64,000 bases of DNA. Source: a virus. A program made the position numbers and the translations under genes. Each line of letters opens with the position of its first letter. The stretch's first letter is position 1. The notes beneath the pieces were generated by a model. That model was given only the letters and a program-made list of their open reading frames with translations, was not told the origin of the DNA and made no database searches. The stretch covers positions 1 to 64,000 of IMG/VR virus record IMGVR_UViG_3300020020_000001. The stretch is one strand, 5' to 3'. Shown here one piece after another: positions 44,606 through 50,960 of this stretch.

Positions 44606-44677
44606 AGCCCCGTGTAAGAATCGAACTCACAATTCCTTATTACAAGTAAGGTGTTATGACCATTTAACTAACAGGGC
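44606..44677 (-). tRNA. tRNA-Thr (TGT)
   Basis: Acceptor GCCCTGT/ACGGGGC, T loop TTCGATT, anticodon stem CCTTA/TAAGG with loop CTTGTAA (TGT, reads ACA). A start codon follows after one base. Confidence 0.93.
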
Positions 44678-44685
44678 ATATTTAG

Positions 44686-45066
44686 TTATGTTAGGTTGCC
44701 ATCCTCACGCAACTTACTTACTCGCTCGAAGATGTCTTCCAGTAATGCAGTTGGATCAACACCTGTAGCTCTACCAAGCAAAGCCATTAGCTCTGTGATA
44801 ATAGCAGCGGCACCATCAGTACCAAACAAGAACATTACCTCTGCGTGATCTTGTGTTCTATTGATTCTACCACTCAATGCCATAGCAATTACTGAGCTGT
44901 CGCTTCCTTCAAAATCTAAAGTAGATACAACACACTCTTTTAGCAAGATCGCATTTCTAGTATCTAGGACTACACCAGCTTGGTCATGTGGTCCACCTGG
45001 ACCTATGATTTTGCCGCCTAAATTACGAGGATCAGCCGTCCTCTTAATTTTACGTCGATTACTCAT
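44686..45066 (-). CDS. Hypothetical protein
   Basis: A 126-residue protein starting at 45066 (preferred over 45078) with an eight-base overlap with the previous gene. A basic N-terminus is followed by beta strands (AILLKECVVSTLDFEG) and helices (AAAIITELMALLGR). No family was recognised. Confidence 0.5.
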   Translation of the reverse strand: MSNRRKIKRTADPRNLGGKIIGPGGPHDQAGVVLDTRNAILLKECVVSTLDFEGSDSSVIAMALSGRINRTQDHAEVMFLFGTDGAAAIITELMALLGRATGVDPTALLEDIFERVSKLREDGNLT

Positions 45067-45358
45067 CATCCTGTCCAACTCTTAGTTCATCCTCAGGATC
45101 TTCACCTATTGCCTCGCAGATCTTAGTCCAGATAGGCTCAAGACACAAACGACATAAATCCTTACGAACTCTAGAGTTGACACATAAGTCGACATTCAAT
45201 AGAATGATTAGTTCTTGCGCATATAGATCTTCATTGCCGTCTGGTGGTTCATCAGGATCAACAATCTTACCACAGACATCACATTTTATCGTAGTCGTGT
45301 ATGTTGTGATGATGGTTGCAGGTGCAACCTCGTTGACTACTACGGTTTCTCTTGACAT
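45059..45358 (-). CDS. Zinc-binding hypothetical protein starting at a tRNA 3' end
   Basis: A 99-residue protein with CDVCGK and CRLC pairs suggesting zinc binding. The ATG at 45358 lies one base after the tRNA-Ile(TAT) discriminator base. The absence of a leader is shared with other genes in this array. Confidence 0.6.
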   Translation of the reverse strand: MSRETVVVNEVAPATIITTYTTTIKCDVCGKIVDPDEPPDGNEDLYAQELIILLNVDLCVNSRVRKDLCRLCLEPIWTKICEAIGEDPEDELRVGQDDE

Positions 45359-45359
45359 G

Positions 45360-45434
45360 TACTGGTGGAGGGAATCGAACCCACTATCACTAAGTTATAA
45401 GCTTAGCTGCAAGACCAAAGTAGCATTCACCAGC
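45360..45434 (-). tRNA. tRNA-Ile (TAT)
   Basis: Acceptor GCTGGTG/CACCAGT, anticodon stem CTAAG/CTTAG, loop CTTATAA (TAT, reads ATA), T arm GTGGG-TTCGATT-CCCTC. A TAT-anticodon isoleucine tRNA is unusual; bacteria normally read ATA with a modified CAT anticodon. Confidence 0.88.
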
Positions 45435-45442
45435 ATATTTAG

Positions 45443-45643
45443 TTATAACAACTTGAGAATTTCCTCTTTAAAGTACTGGCCGATCTCCTCCGCGCTCACG
45501 ATGCCCTGCTCAACGCAGGATTCGAGGTCCAGAGGTAGCGGTCTGCCGGCCCCTGGTGCACGCTGGTCGACGAAATCGTGCGCGAGCTGCGCCACTGCGG
45601 TCAGGATTAATTCCTTTTTGAAATTATAGTCAACGCTACTCAA
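45443..45643 (-). CDS. Hypothetical protein in a locally GC-rich segment
   Basis: A 66-residue helical protein, TTG start overlapping the preceding gene by eight bases. Most of the coding sequence (about 45480-45600) is clearly richer in G+C and in host-like codons than its neighbours, which suggests recent acquisition from a high-GC host. No family was recognised. Confidence 0.5.
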   Translation of the reverse strand: MSSVDYNFKKELILTAVAQLAHDFVDQRAPGAGRPLPLDLESCVEQGIVSAEEIGQYFKEEILKLL

Positions 45644-45785
45644 CTGTTATCACAACTCGATCAGTTTCTGGGTCATACCGCACGGAATCGATCTTCCAGT
45701 ACGTGTCACCAACCTGGACAAATACCTCTTTTAGAGCTGCACCTGTAGTCCTTTTGAGTGCACGCTCTAGGTCAGCTTTCCTCAT
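45636..45785 (-). CDS. Small hypothetical protein
   Basis: A 49-residue protein (KADLERALKRTTGAALKEVF then VRYDPETDRVVITV) starting at 45785, where ATGA overlaps the stop of a tiny upstream peptide. Balanced alpha/beta composition. No family was recognised. Confidence 0.45.
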   Translation of the reverse strand: MRKADLERALKRTTGAALKEVFVQVGDTYWKIDSVRYDPETDRVVITVE

Positions 45786-45847
45786 ATAACGAGTCCAATC
45801 AAAACAATTGCTGTTATTATGATTATGAATAATGATACAAATTTCAC
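45782..45847 (-). CDS. Tiny membrane peptide beside tRNA-Gln
   Basis: A possible 21-residue peptide that is almost wholly one hydrophobic helix (FIIIITAIVLIGLVI). The GTG at 45847 lies two bases after the tRNA-Gln 3' end and its stop overlaps the next ATG. It may act only as a coupling leader. Confidence 0.3.
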   Translation of the reverse strand: MKFVSLFIIIITAIVLIGLVI

Positions 45848-45849
45848 GC

Positions 45850-45918
45850 TCAGGTACCTAGATTCGAACTAAGACTCCCGCATCCAAGGTGCAGTGGGCT
45901 ACCATTACCCCATACCTG
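45850..45918 (-). tRNA. tRNA-Gln (TTG), C at position 33
   Basis: Acceptor CAGGTAT/GTACCTG, anticodon stem CTGCA/TGCGG, loop CCTTGGA. The anticodon reads TTG (CAA codon), but the nearly universal U33 is C, and the gene is short (69 bases) with a compact D arm. It may be functional or decaying. Confidence 0.75.
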
Positions 45919-45920
45919 AT

Positions 45921-45999
45921 TGGTAGATCGGGTGGGATTTGAACCCACGATTTTGACGAATTAAAAGTTCGTTCCAATTGACCGCTCTGGCACCGATCT
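45921..45999 (-). tRNA. tRNA-Lys (TTT)
   Basis: Acceptor AGATCGG/CCGATCT with encoded CCA (45921-45923), anticodon stem ACGAA/TTCGT, loop CTTTTAA (TTT, reads AAA), T loop TTCAAAT. Confidence 0.92.
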
Positions 46000-46007
46000 G
46001 TATTTAG

Positions 46008-46277
46008 TTATGATGGCCAATTATCTAGATAACTACTACCGAAGTTGGGATCATAGGTGTACTCGTATGCGAGGTCAAGATCTGCTTTTACTGGAAGACT
46101 TCTCCCTCGTGGTGCACTGCCATATACCTTACGCCCACAGAGGCAGCACTTACCATGAACGTCAGTGGATTTGTGCTCGCCACTGATGTCCTCTTTGCAT
46201 GCACCATTACGATTCAGGCGCGCCTCGTGCTCCTCACGTAGACGCGCCCGGACCATTAGTTCTTCAAAGCTAATCAT
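46008..46277 (-). CDS. Zinc-binding hypothetical protein
   Basis: An 89-residue protein with CKEDISGEHKS and HGKCCLCGRKVYG, a likely Cys/His zinc site, and an acidic tyrosine-rich tail. It overlaps its upstream gene by four bases. Function unknown. Confidence 0.5.
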   Translation of the reverse strand: MISFEELMVRARLREEHEARLNRNGACKEDISGEHKSTDVHGKCCLCGRKVYGSAPRGRSLPVKADLDLAYEYTYDPNFGSSYLDNWPS

Positions 46278-46627
46278 TCGCTGTCCCAGAGTGCCTGATG
46301 CCTGTGGGGAAAGGTTTGGAAATCACCATCTTCAAGGTCTTTACGAGACATCTTCATCATAGTTCTTAGTTGGCTACGGAGTGTCGTTCGTGCATGACCA
46401 TTAGCTTCTTTACGGTATACCTGTTCGTGCCTACCACGAGCCCAGATGTGCTGGTTACCAAGATCATTTGCCCAATAACAACAGCCACGTCCAGACCAAG
46501 TGTAGCATTCTACAACGTTAGCTTGCATGTCGCAGATGCCGCGCTCGTGGTTGTGGTTCTCTTCTCTCCACTGTGGGTTTTGCATGAGCTTAACCCAGTA
46601 TGGTTTTGTTTTGTCCGTGTTGGACAT
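46274..46627 (-). CDS. Hypothetical protein
   Basis: A 117-residue polar protein with HNHERGICDM and CYTWSGRGCCYW, then QHIWARGRHEQVYRKEANGH. The Cys/His spacing may indicate a metal site, but it does not match the HNH signature. No family was recognised. Confidence 0.5.
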   Translation of the reverse strand: MSNTDKTKPYWVKLMQNPQWREENHNHERGICDMQANVVECYTWSGRGCCYWANDLGNQHIWARGRHEQVYRKEANGHARTTLRSQLRTMMKMSRKDLEDGDFQTFPHRHQALWDSE

Positions 46628-46671
46628 GATGCCTTTCCACGCCCTGGTCTCTCCAGGTCGTTACCTATGCA

Positions 46672-46869
46672 TCATGTCGACCTCCCAAAAAGCTTAGCGT
46701 AAGTTGATGATGTAATCATCATAACCATGGTTAACCAAATGCAGAATGTTACTAACCTTGCACCTGGATTGACTGAGAAAAGCATAGAGATGAGGACATC
46801 AATCCACATCACTATGACCAAAATCCATAGCAACATCCGCATGATTGGATGATCTATGAATTCTCTCAT
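46672..46869 (-). CDS. Two-pass membrane protein
   Basis: A 65-residue protein with two hydrophobic helices (MLLWILVIVMWIDVLISMLF and LVTFCIWLTMVMMITSSTYA). It may be an inner-membrane protein. Function unknown. Confidence 0.5.
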   Translation of the reverse strand: MREFIDHPIMRMLLWILVIVMWIDVLISMLFSVNPGARLVTFCIWLTMVMMITSSTYAKLFGRST

Positions 46870-46876
46870 AGATCAT

Positions 46877-46948
46877 CTATTTTGGCTTTGGAGGATTAGC
46901 TGGTGGTACTGGAATGATTGGCCGTGGTGGTGTAGGCGTATTAGCCAT
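46877..46948 (-). CDS. Proline-rich peptide 1
   Basis: A 23-residue peptide, MANTPTPPRPIIPVPP..., 48 % proline, behind a strong AAGGAG seven bases before ATG. It is the third of three tandem proline-rich ORFs (47100-46877). Similar composition to proline-rich antimicrobial peptides or SH3-ligand-like sequences; function unknown. Confidence 0.5.
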   Translation of the reverse strand: MANTPTPPRPIIPVPPANPPKPK

Positions 46949-46958
46949 TTTGTTCTCC

Positions 46959-47039
46959 TTAAATGAATTTCGGTCCTGGTGCTGACCTTGGCTTCGGCTT
47001 GGGCGGTGGAGGTGGCGGAGTCGACGGTCTGTTAGGCAT
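46959..47039 (-). CDS. Proline-rich peptide 2
   Basis: A 26-residue peptide beginning MPNRPSTPPPPPPKPKPR, starting eight bases inside the end of peptide 3. Basic and about 46 % proline. The ATG overlaps AATGCCTAA of the previous ORF. The end carries the ribosome-binding site of peptide 1. Confidence 0.45.
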   Translation of the reverse strand: MPNRPSTPPPPPPKPKPRSAPGPKFI

Positions 47040-47100
47040 TTGGTTTTGGTCTTGGTGGTGGTGGCGGAGGTGGTGGAGGAGGCTGTATAGGTCTAGGCAC
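47032..47100 (-). CDS. Proline-rich peptide 3
   Basis: A 22-residue peptide (MPRPIQ, ten consecutive prolines, RPKPNA) with GTG start behind AGGAGAAGAA. The polyproline run would stall ribosomes without EF-P, so a leader or stalling role is as possible as a peptide product. Confidence 0.45.
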   Translation of the reverse strand: MPRPIQPPPPPPPPPPRPKPNA

Positions 47101-47135
47101 TTCTTCTCCTATATGGAAATGGACCGAAATATGTA

Positions 47136-47387
47136 CTAATCTTGTGGAAGAAATCCGGCATTCGCTTGACCAGGTTGCGCCATGGTAGGCTGATGACCAA
47201 CAACAATTTGCCTTCTAGTCATCTCTTTGGATACTTGCTCAAGTTGTCCATGCGCACGTTGCATGCGCTTTCTGACTGACTTCATTTTGTTGATGTAAGA
47301 TTCACCAGCTTCTTGTACTTCATTCCGAAGCTGTTCCATTTGCCATACAAGTTGGTTGTATTGGTTTATGATATCTTCGTTGGCCAT
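47136..47387 (-). CDS. Coiled-coil hypothetical protein
   Basis: An 83-residue protein; ATG at 47387 has TAGGAGCGTCA upstream. A long coiled coil (QYNQLVWQMEQLRNEVQEAGESYINKMKSVRKRMQRAHGQ region, residues 7-55) is followed by a polar tail. Function unknown. Confidence 0.55.
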   Translation of the reverse strand: MANEDIINQYNQLVWQMEQLRNEVQEAGESYINKMKSVRKRMQRAHGQLEQVSKEMTRRQIVVGHQPTMAQPGQANAGFLPQD

Positions 47388-47857
47388 TGACGCTCCTAGT
47401 AGTGATATTACATCTAAAGCAGGATACAACTAGATTGCTTATATCATTATTTAACTTATCAAAGTTAAGATGATCTGATAATATACCATGTATGCCACCC
47501 CATGTAAGAGTTACACCACACCAATTGCATTCATGTTCACAATCAATGGATTCACAACCAAGTGAATTCCATAAAACCAATCTATGTTCTCTAACAACTC
47601 CATTTTGTGGACTAGCTAATGGATGATTCCACATACCACTAAGTGATACATAACCATCTGCTATGTATCTTCTTATCGGTTCTTGTGTTGGTTCTGGAAC
47701 CTTTCTTCCTCTACGTTTAAGAGATTTATCACTAGTCCAGTAATCTTTACTTTGAACATACTTGCGAGCAATGCCTTCTAAATCCACGTTTAATGTCGCA
47801 CGGATATACGAAATATTCATTATTGCACTGCTCACGAGCACATAATACAATAGGCAT
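47320..47857 (-). pseudogene. HNH endonuclease with N-terminal frameshift
   Basis: The start at 47857 (after CAAAGGAACACC) gives a 36-residue Cys4 N-terminus (VLCAREQCNN, HCSQVCSK) typical of phage HNH proteins, but it stops at 47747. The HNH core (CEHECNWCGV, DHLNFDKLNNDISNLVVSCFRC) is in a shifted frame that overlaps it and runs to 47320, into the start of the coiled-coil gene. The two parts join well with a one-base shift near 47750, so the gene looks recently frameshifted. Confidence 0.65.
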
Positions 47858-47879
47858 GGTGTTCCTTTGTTGTACTGAG

Positions 47880-47950
47880 CTCCCTCACCTGGAATCGGAC
47901 CAAGATCATGCGATTAACAGTCGCAGGTTTTGCCATTAAACTATGAGGGA
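47880..47950 (-). tRNA. tRNA-Asn (GTT)
   Basis: Acceptor TCCCTCA/TGAGGGA, anticodon stem TGCGA/TCGCA, loop CTGTTAA (GTT). The T loop is TCCGATT, with C54 replacing the usual T. Confidence 0.9.
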
Positions 47951-47983
47951 TTGCCCTACCGATTGGGCGACATGGGATTGATA

Positions 47984-48142
47984 CTATTCAATTGTAGGCC
48001 AAACAAGTTTTAGATATTCAACTATTTTCTTACGTCCATATTCCCAAGTTCCAACGTATGAATTTGATAACCAATATTTATGCCATTCATCATCGTCTAA
48101 TAGAATTTCCATAAGACGTTCAAATCTTTCGTTTTCGTTCAT
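47984..48142 (-). CDS. Small hypothetical protein
   Basis: A 52-residue acidic, aromatic protein (ERFERLMEILLDDDEWHKYW) with GAGG upstream of ATG. Probably helical. No family was recognised. Confidence 0.5.
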   Translation of the reverse strand: MNENERFERLMEILLDDDEWHKYWLSNSYVGTWEYGRKKIVEYLKLVWPTIE

Positions 48143-48147
48143 GCTTG

Positions 48148-48402
48148 TTAGACCTCGCTTGGCTTTATTAAGTTGTAGCAGTCCTCACAGTTGAAGAACA
48201 GATCATTCTCAGGATCACGAGCCTGATCCATAGTTATAGCTCTATCACCATAGACAGCATGTCCACACATGGATTGTAAGTTACTAGCATCAGGATCTAG
48301 TACATGTGTCGTTGGCTCTATTACTTCTGTCAACTGTGGCTCCAATTGTCCTGGAGTTTCCCATTCATACGCTTCACGCCAAGCGGGGTTACTAACAAGC
48401 AT
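48148..48402 (-). CDS. Hypothetical protein with Cys pairs
   Basis: An 84-residue acidic protein with MCGHAVYG and CEDCYNLI suggesting a zinc site near the C-terminus. It follows proline-rich peptide 5 by seven bases. Function unknown. Confidence 0.5.
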   Translation of the reverse strand: MLVSNPAWREAYEWETPGQLEPQLTEVIEPTTHVLDPDASNLQSMCGHAVYGDRAITMDQARDPENDLFFNCEDCYNLIKPSEV

Positions 48403-48409
48403 GTTGATA

Positions 48410-48535
48410 TTAACGTGGTCTAGTTGGCTTAACTGGATGTGGTGGATCCTGGCGAGTTGGCTTAATTGGTTTACCAGGAACAGGCATTGGACGTGGTTCT
48501 GGTCTAGGATTTGATGGGTTGGGTCGATGTGCCAT
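48410..48535 (-). CDS. Proline-rich peptide 5
   Basis: A 41-residue basic peptide (MAHRPNPSNPRPEPRPMPVP..., ending KPTRPR) starting at a TAATG overlap with peptide 4. About 37 % proline with Arg/Lys every few residues, the composition of insect proline-rich antimicrobial peptides. No cysteine or acidic block. Confidence 0.55.
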   Translation of the reverse strand: MAHRPNPSNPRPEPRPMPVPGKPIKPTRQDPPHPVKPTRPR

Positions 48536-48636
48536 TAACGTGGCCTATTTGGTGGTACTGGGTGTGGAGCTGGTCTTGGCTGTGGAGGTAATGGCCTAGG
48601 TTGTGGTCTCATGGGTGGATTTACTGGATGTGGCAT
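48535..48636 (-). CDS. Proline-rich peptide 4
   Basis: A 33-residue peptide with AAAGGG upstream. It contains RPQPRPLPPQPRPAPHPVPP and ends NRPR. The PQPRP and PHP steps resemble apidaecin-type peptides that bind the ribosome exit tunnel. Whether this resemblance reflects function is untested. It is coupled to peptide 5. Confidence 0.55.
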   Translation of the reverse strand: MPHPVNPPMRPQPRPLPPQPRPAPHPVPPNRPR

Positions 48637-48640
48637 TCTG

Positions 48641-48925
48641 TTACCCTTTGTTTATTGGTGGCGCATTAATCGTTATGACATGATGTACTAAGGCTTCATC
48701 TTTCTTATGTTTGTTGTAACCTTTCCAAAGGGAATATGAAAATATAGTTATGTATGTTAGAGCGGACGCTACGAATCCATACTGATGTGTAACGAATCCA
48801 TAGATGAACCACAGAATGTGGCCAGCAATATTGTAGTAGGCACCAACTCTTGGATGTCTAATGTAAAACCAGAATCCAAACGCACCGTTGGCGAATAATA
48901 ACCAACTCCACCAACTATTGTACAC
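48641..48925 (-). CDS. Three-pass membrane protein starting at a tRNA 3' end
   Basis: A 94-residue Trp/Tyr-rich protein with three likely membrane helices (WWSWLLFANGAFGFWFYI; YYNIAGHILWFIYGFVTH; FVASALTYITIFSYSLW). The GTG at 48925 lies one base after the tRNA-Ala discriminator. No transporter family is certain. Confidence 0.55.
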   Translation of the reverse strand: MYNSWWSWLLFANGAFGFWFYIRHPRVGAYYNIAGHILWFIYGFVTHQYGFVASALTYITIFSYSLWKGYNKHKKDEALVHHVITINAPPINKG

Positions 48926-48926
48926 G

Positions 48927-48999
48927 TGGACCCACTCGGATTCGAACCGAGAACCTTCACCTTGCAAAGGTGTTGCTCTACCATTGGAGCTATAGGCCC
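48927..48999 (-). tRNA. tRNA-Ala (TGC)
   Basis: Acceptor GGGCCTA/TGGGTCC, D arm TAGCTCCAATGGTAGAGC, anticodon stem ACACC/GGTGA-type with loop TTTGCAA (TGC), T arm CTCGG-TTCGAAT-CCGAG. A GTG start follows after one base. Confidence 0.93.
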
Positions 49000-49002
49000 T
49001 AG

Positions 49003-49088
49003 AGAGTGAGAAGATCCAGCCGTTCGTTGGTTCATGCCGTTGGCGCCAAAGGCATGGGCCAAGTACTTGTGAATTCTCTTCTCACTCT
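49003..49088. other. Stem-closed structured element between tRNA-Ala and tRNA-Tyr
   Basis: A 12-bp perfect helix (49003-49014 with 49077-49088) closes a loop with an inner CATGCC/GGCATG hairpin. A further ATCCGA/TCGGAT hairpin follows near 49100-49115. No coding sequence is evident in the 183-base gap. Possibly a processed small RNA or a tRNA-spacing element. Confidence 0.45.
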
Positions 49089-49182
49089 GCTTCATAGCTA
49101 TCCGATTTCTCGGATCTTACTTTCGCCAGACCTAATGCTCAAATAAAGGTATGAGTAGTATCTGACTTCTGTGATCACAGCG

Positions 49183-49252
49183 TGGGCATGGATGGAGTCG
49201 AACCACCAGGCTACTGATTTACAGTCAGCGCCGCTACCGTTGCATCACACCC
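49183..49252 (-). tRNA. tRNA-Tyr (GTA)
   Basis: Acceptor GGGTGTG/CATGCCC, anticodon stem GCTGA/TCAGT, loop CTGTAAA (GTA), T loop TTCGACT. It has a short variable loop, unlike the long arm of most bacterial tRNA-Tyr. Confidence 0.85.
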
Positions 49253-49260
49253 ATATTCAG

Positions 49261-49407
49261 TTAGTTTTCCCAAGGCATATATGGCTCATTCATCCAGGCT
49301 TTTTCTGCCTGTTCTGCACGATATTTGAGCCAAGCACGAACATTTCGCCAGTTTTCTTTTGATGTGTGTAGTTTAGCCTTTAAGTGAAATGCTTGTAGTC
49401 TATTCAC
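49261..49407 (-). CDS. Small helical protein starting at a tRNA 3' end
   Basis: A 48-residue basic helical protein (RLQAFHLKAKLHTSKENWRN, RAWLKYRAEQAEKAW). The GTG at 49407 is one base after the tRNA-Pro discriminator. It ends eight bases before tRNA-Tyr. Function unknown. Confidence 0.5.
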   Translation of the reverse strand: MNRLQAFHLKAKLHTSKENWRNVRAWLKYRAEQAEKAWMNEPYMPWEN

Positions 49408-49408
49408 G

Positions 49409-49480
49409 TCGGGCAGGAGAGAATCGAACTCTCTACTTCTGGTACCCAAAACCAGCACTCTACCAATGAGCTACAACCCG
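49409..49480 (-). tRNA. tRNA-Pro (TGG)
   Basis: Acceptor CGGGTTG/CTGCCCG, D arm TAGCTCATTGGTAGAGT, anticodon stem CTGGT/ACCAG, loop TTTGGGT (TGG), T arm GAGAG-TTCGATT-CTCTC. Confidence 0.93.
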
Positions 49481-49484
49481 TATA

Positions 49485-49519
49485 ACTGGTTTCCGCGAGA
49501 CGAGAGAGCCAGTATCTCG
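49485..49519 (-). ncRNA. Tandem pseudoknot motif, copy 2
   Basis: On - the sequence CGAGATACTGGCTCTCTCG forms a CGAGA/TCTCG stem whose loop CTGG can pair with CCAG downstream of GGAAA, giving an H-type pseudoknot. A closely similar copy lies 100 bases upstream. It is in the spacer between tRNA-Ile and tRNA-Pro. Confidence 0.45.
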
Positions 49520-49582
49520 TTGACAAACCCTAACTAAGACATTACCTGCGGAGGTAGTAGTCAGAGTACTCACGTCTATGGT

Positions 49583-49618
49583 GCTGGTTTCTTGTGGTCC
49601 GAGAGAGCCAGCATCTCG
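49583..49618 (-). ncRNA. Tandem pseudoknot motif, copy 1
   Basis: Same layout as copy 2: CGAGATGCTGGCTCTCTCG, spacer, then AGAAACCAGC on -. The stem and the loop-tail pairing are both kept although the spacer differs, which suggests selection for structure. Confidence 0.45.
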
Positions 49619-49630
49619 GCGCGAATCCGG

Positions 49631-49658
49631 ATACTATGGTCCGTGGGTACCATAGTAT
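49631..49658. other. Perfect 10-bp hairpin upstream of pseudoknot pair
   Basis: ATACTATGGT with its complement around an eight-base loop, 13 bases downstream of the tRNA-Ile 3' end on -. It may be a processing stem or weak terminator; there is no U tract. The rest of the 190-base gap holds only the two pseudoknot motifs. Confidence 0.5.
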
Positions 49659-49670
49659 ACCTCAACCACG

Positions 49671-49744
49671 TTGGGCACCTGAGAGTCGAACTCAGATCTA
49701 CTATCTCATCAGGATAGTGCTCGAACCTATTGAGCTAGCGCCCA
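49671..49744 (-). tRNA. tRNA-Ile (GAT)
   Basis: Acceptor TGGGCGC/GTGCCCA, anticodon stem CTATC/GATAG, loop CTGATGA (GAT), T loop TTCGACT. The stop of the upstream membrane peptide lies in its 5' strand. Confidence 0.92.
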
Positions 49745-49872
49745 TTGAAGATAGCACCAAACTGGAATAGTATCACTATAATAGCAGCACAAACCAGTGT
49801 GATACTTAATGCTATATAGATTTCTTTGTCTACATCTTGGTGTTTGTGCCACCATTCTTTGATTCTTTTCAC
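49735..49872 (-). CDS. Small membrane protein between two tRNAs
   Basis: A 45-residue protein (basic N-terminus, then YIALSITLVCAAIIVILFQF membrane helix). The GTG at 49872 lies one base after the tRNA-Glu discriminator, and its TAG stop is inside tRNA-Ile. The gene fills the whole interval between two tRNAs. Confidence 0.55.
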   Translation of the reverse strand: MKRIKEWWHKHQDVDKEIYIALSITLVCAAIIVILFQFGAIFNGR

Positions 49873-49873
49873 G

Positions 49874-49946
49874 TACAGTCAACGGGATTTGAACCCGTAC
49901 CATCCGCTTTGAAAGAGCGGGGACCTGCCTATTAGTCTATGACTGC
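49874..49946 (-). tRNA. tRNA-Glu (TTC)
   Basis: Acceptor GCAGTCA/TGACTGT, anticodon stem CCGCT/AGCGG, loop CTTTCAA (TTC), T loop TTCAAAT. A GTG start follows after one base. Confidence 0.92.
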
Positions 49947-49949
49947 TTG

Positions 49950-50062
49950 CCCTGGTGCTGTACTAAGTTTCACTGCCTTGTTAAGTACTATGGGTCTACA
50001 TACCCAGTTCCCATATCAGGTCTACACTTCGTACGAGCGGCATGTATGTGCTGTTACCAGGG
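49950..50062. other. Stem-closed structured element upstream of tRNA-Glu
   Basis: CCCTGGT/ACCAGGG (7 bp) closes a 113-base element with inner pairings around GTACTAA/TTAAGTAC and TATGGG/CCCATA. No coding potential is seen in the 137-base gap. Nature unknown; possibly a small RNA processed with the tRNAs. Confidence 0.4.
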
Positions 50063-50083
50063 TGTTTCCTAGCCCGTTGTGCA

Positions 50084-50329
50084 CTACGGACTAGGCACAT
50101 CTCTTCTGTGTTCCAAATTATCATACAAAACTGAGCGTTTGGCGAATAAGTGCGCACGCTCATTTACTTTTGCACCAACAATGGATATTTTGTCTTTACC
50201 AACAAATGCATTATCTCTTAGTCTTTGAATGAACGCTTCTAAGTCTTCTAGTAAAACTAGATCTTCGGAGGCGTTCAATGCGAACTCGATGTAATGCACT
50301 TCTTTTTTGGTGATGTGATGTATGTCCAT
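50084..50329 (-). CDS. Hypothetical protein
   Basis: An 81-residue protein starting at 50329, just after the stop of the secreted protein gene. An alpha/beta layout (EVHYIEFALNASEDLVLLEDLEAFIQRLR, then KISIVGAKVNE). No family was recognised. Confidence 0.5.
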   Translation of the reverse strand: MDIHHITKKEVHYIEFALNASEDLVLLEDLEAFIQRLRDNAFVGKDKISIVGAKVNERAHLFAKRSVLYDNLEHRRDVPSP

Positions 50330-50333
50330 TGCC

Positions 50334-50960
50334 TCAGCCAAGCAACGCTGTGTCAAGGACAGTGTATGATCCACGAGAGATCCACACGTAGCCCGTCTTG
50401 CCACTCTTGTCGTCAAGCTTAAACATTGTACTCTTGTCGACATCTGTCGCGTAGCCAGTCACACCACTAGCAGCAAAGGCAAGGATCGGATTGTTGTTCT
50501 GGTCGCAGACCTGAGCAACACGAGCCGTGCCAACGAAAATGTTCTTCACATCACGCCACAGGAAGTTGACTAGTGGAATGCTTCGGTTGTTATTCTTGAC
50601 ACGTAGATCAGCAAACTGCTGTGAGTTAGCCATGAGATTATCCTTGGCTTCATCTGTCATGTAGACCGAGGTGAAACCCACAGTTGAAAACAAGTTGTTG
50701 CCGCAGTTTACCTTAACAACTGACGAGTCTTCGATTTTCTCACCGGCTGCGTTGTGTCGGTCGTACTCAGTGTCACGAGTGAAGGCTAGACTAGCACACC
50801 GTGCCTCGAACACAACCTGTCCATCTGCACCATAGTTAGTGAAGGTGCCAGGAGTTGCGCCAAGGACGCGCATGATGTCGTCGATCTTCTTTTCACAGGC
50901 CGAAGCACTAGTGAATACCAGACCAATGATAAGAATAGCACTAACAACGATCTTCTTCAC
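50334..50960 (-). CDS. Secreted protein with signal peptide
   Basis: A 208-residue protein with a clear signal peptide (MKKIVVSAILIIGLVFTSASA, cleavage before or at the Cys of ACEKK; the lipobox is weak). The mature part has several Cys residues and beta-rich sequence. No enzyme family is recognised. It overlaps the upstream gene by four bases. Export of a protein during infection suggests action on the envelope or surroundings. Confidence 0.55.
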   Translation of the reverse strand: MKKIVVSAILIIGLVFTSASACEKKIDDIMRVLGATPGTFTNYGADGQVVFEARCASLAFTRDTEYDRHNAAGEKIEDSSVVKVNCGNNLFSTVGFTSVYMTDEAKDNLMANSQQFADLRVKNNNRSIPLVNFLWRDVKNIFVGTARVAQVCDQNNNPILAFAASGVTGYATDVDKSTMFKLDDKSGKTGYVWISRGSYTVLDTALLG

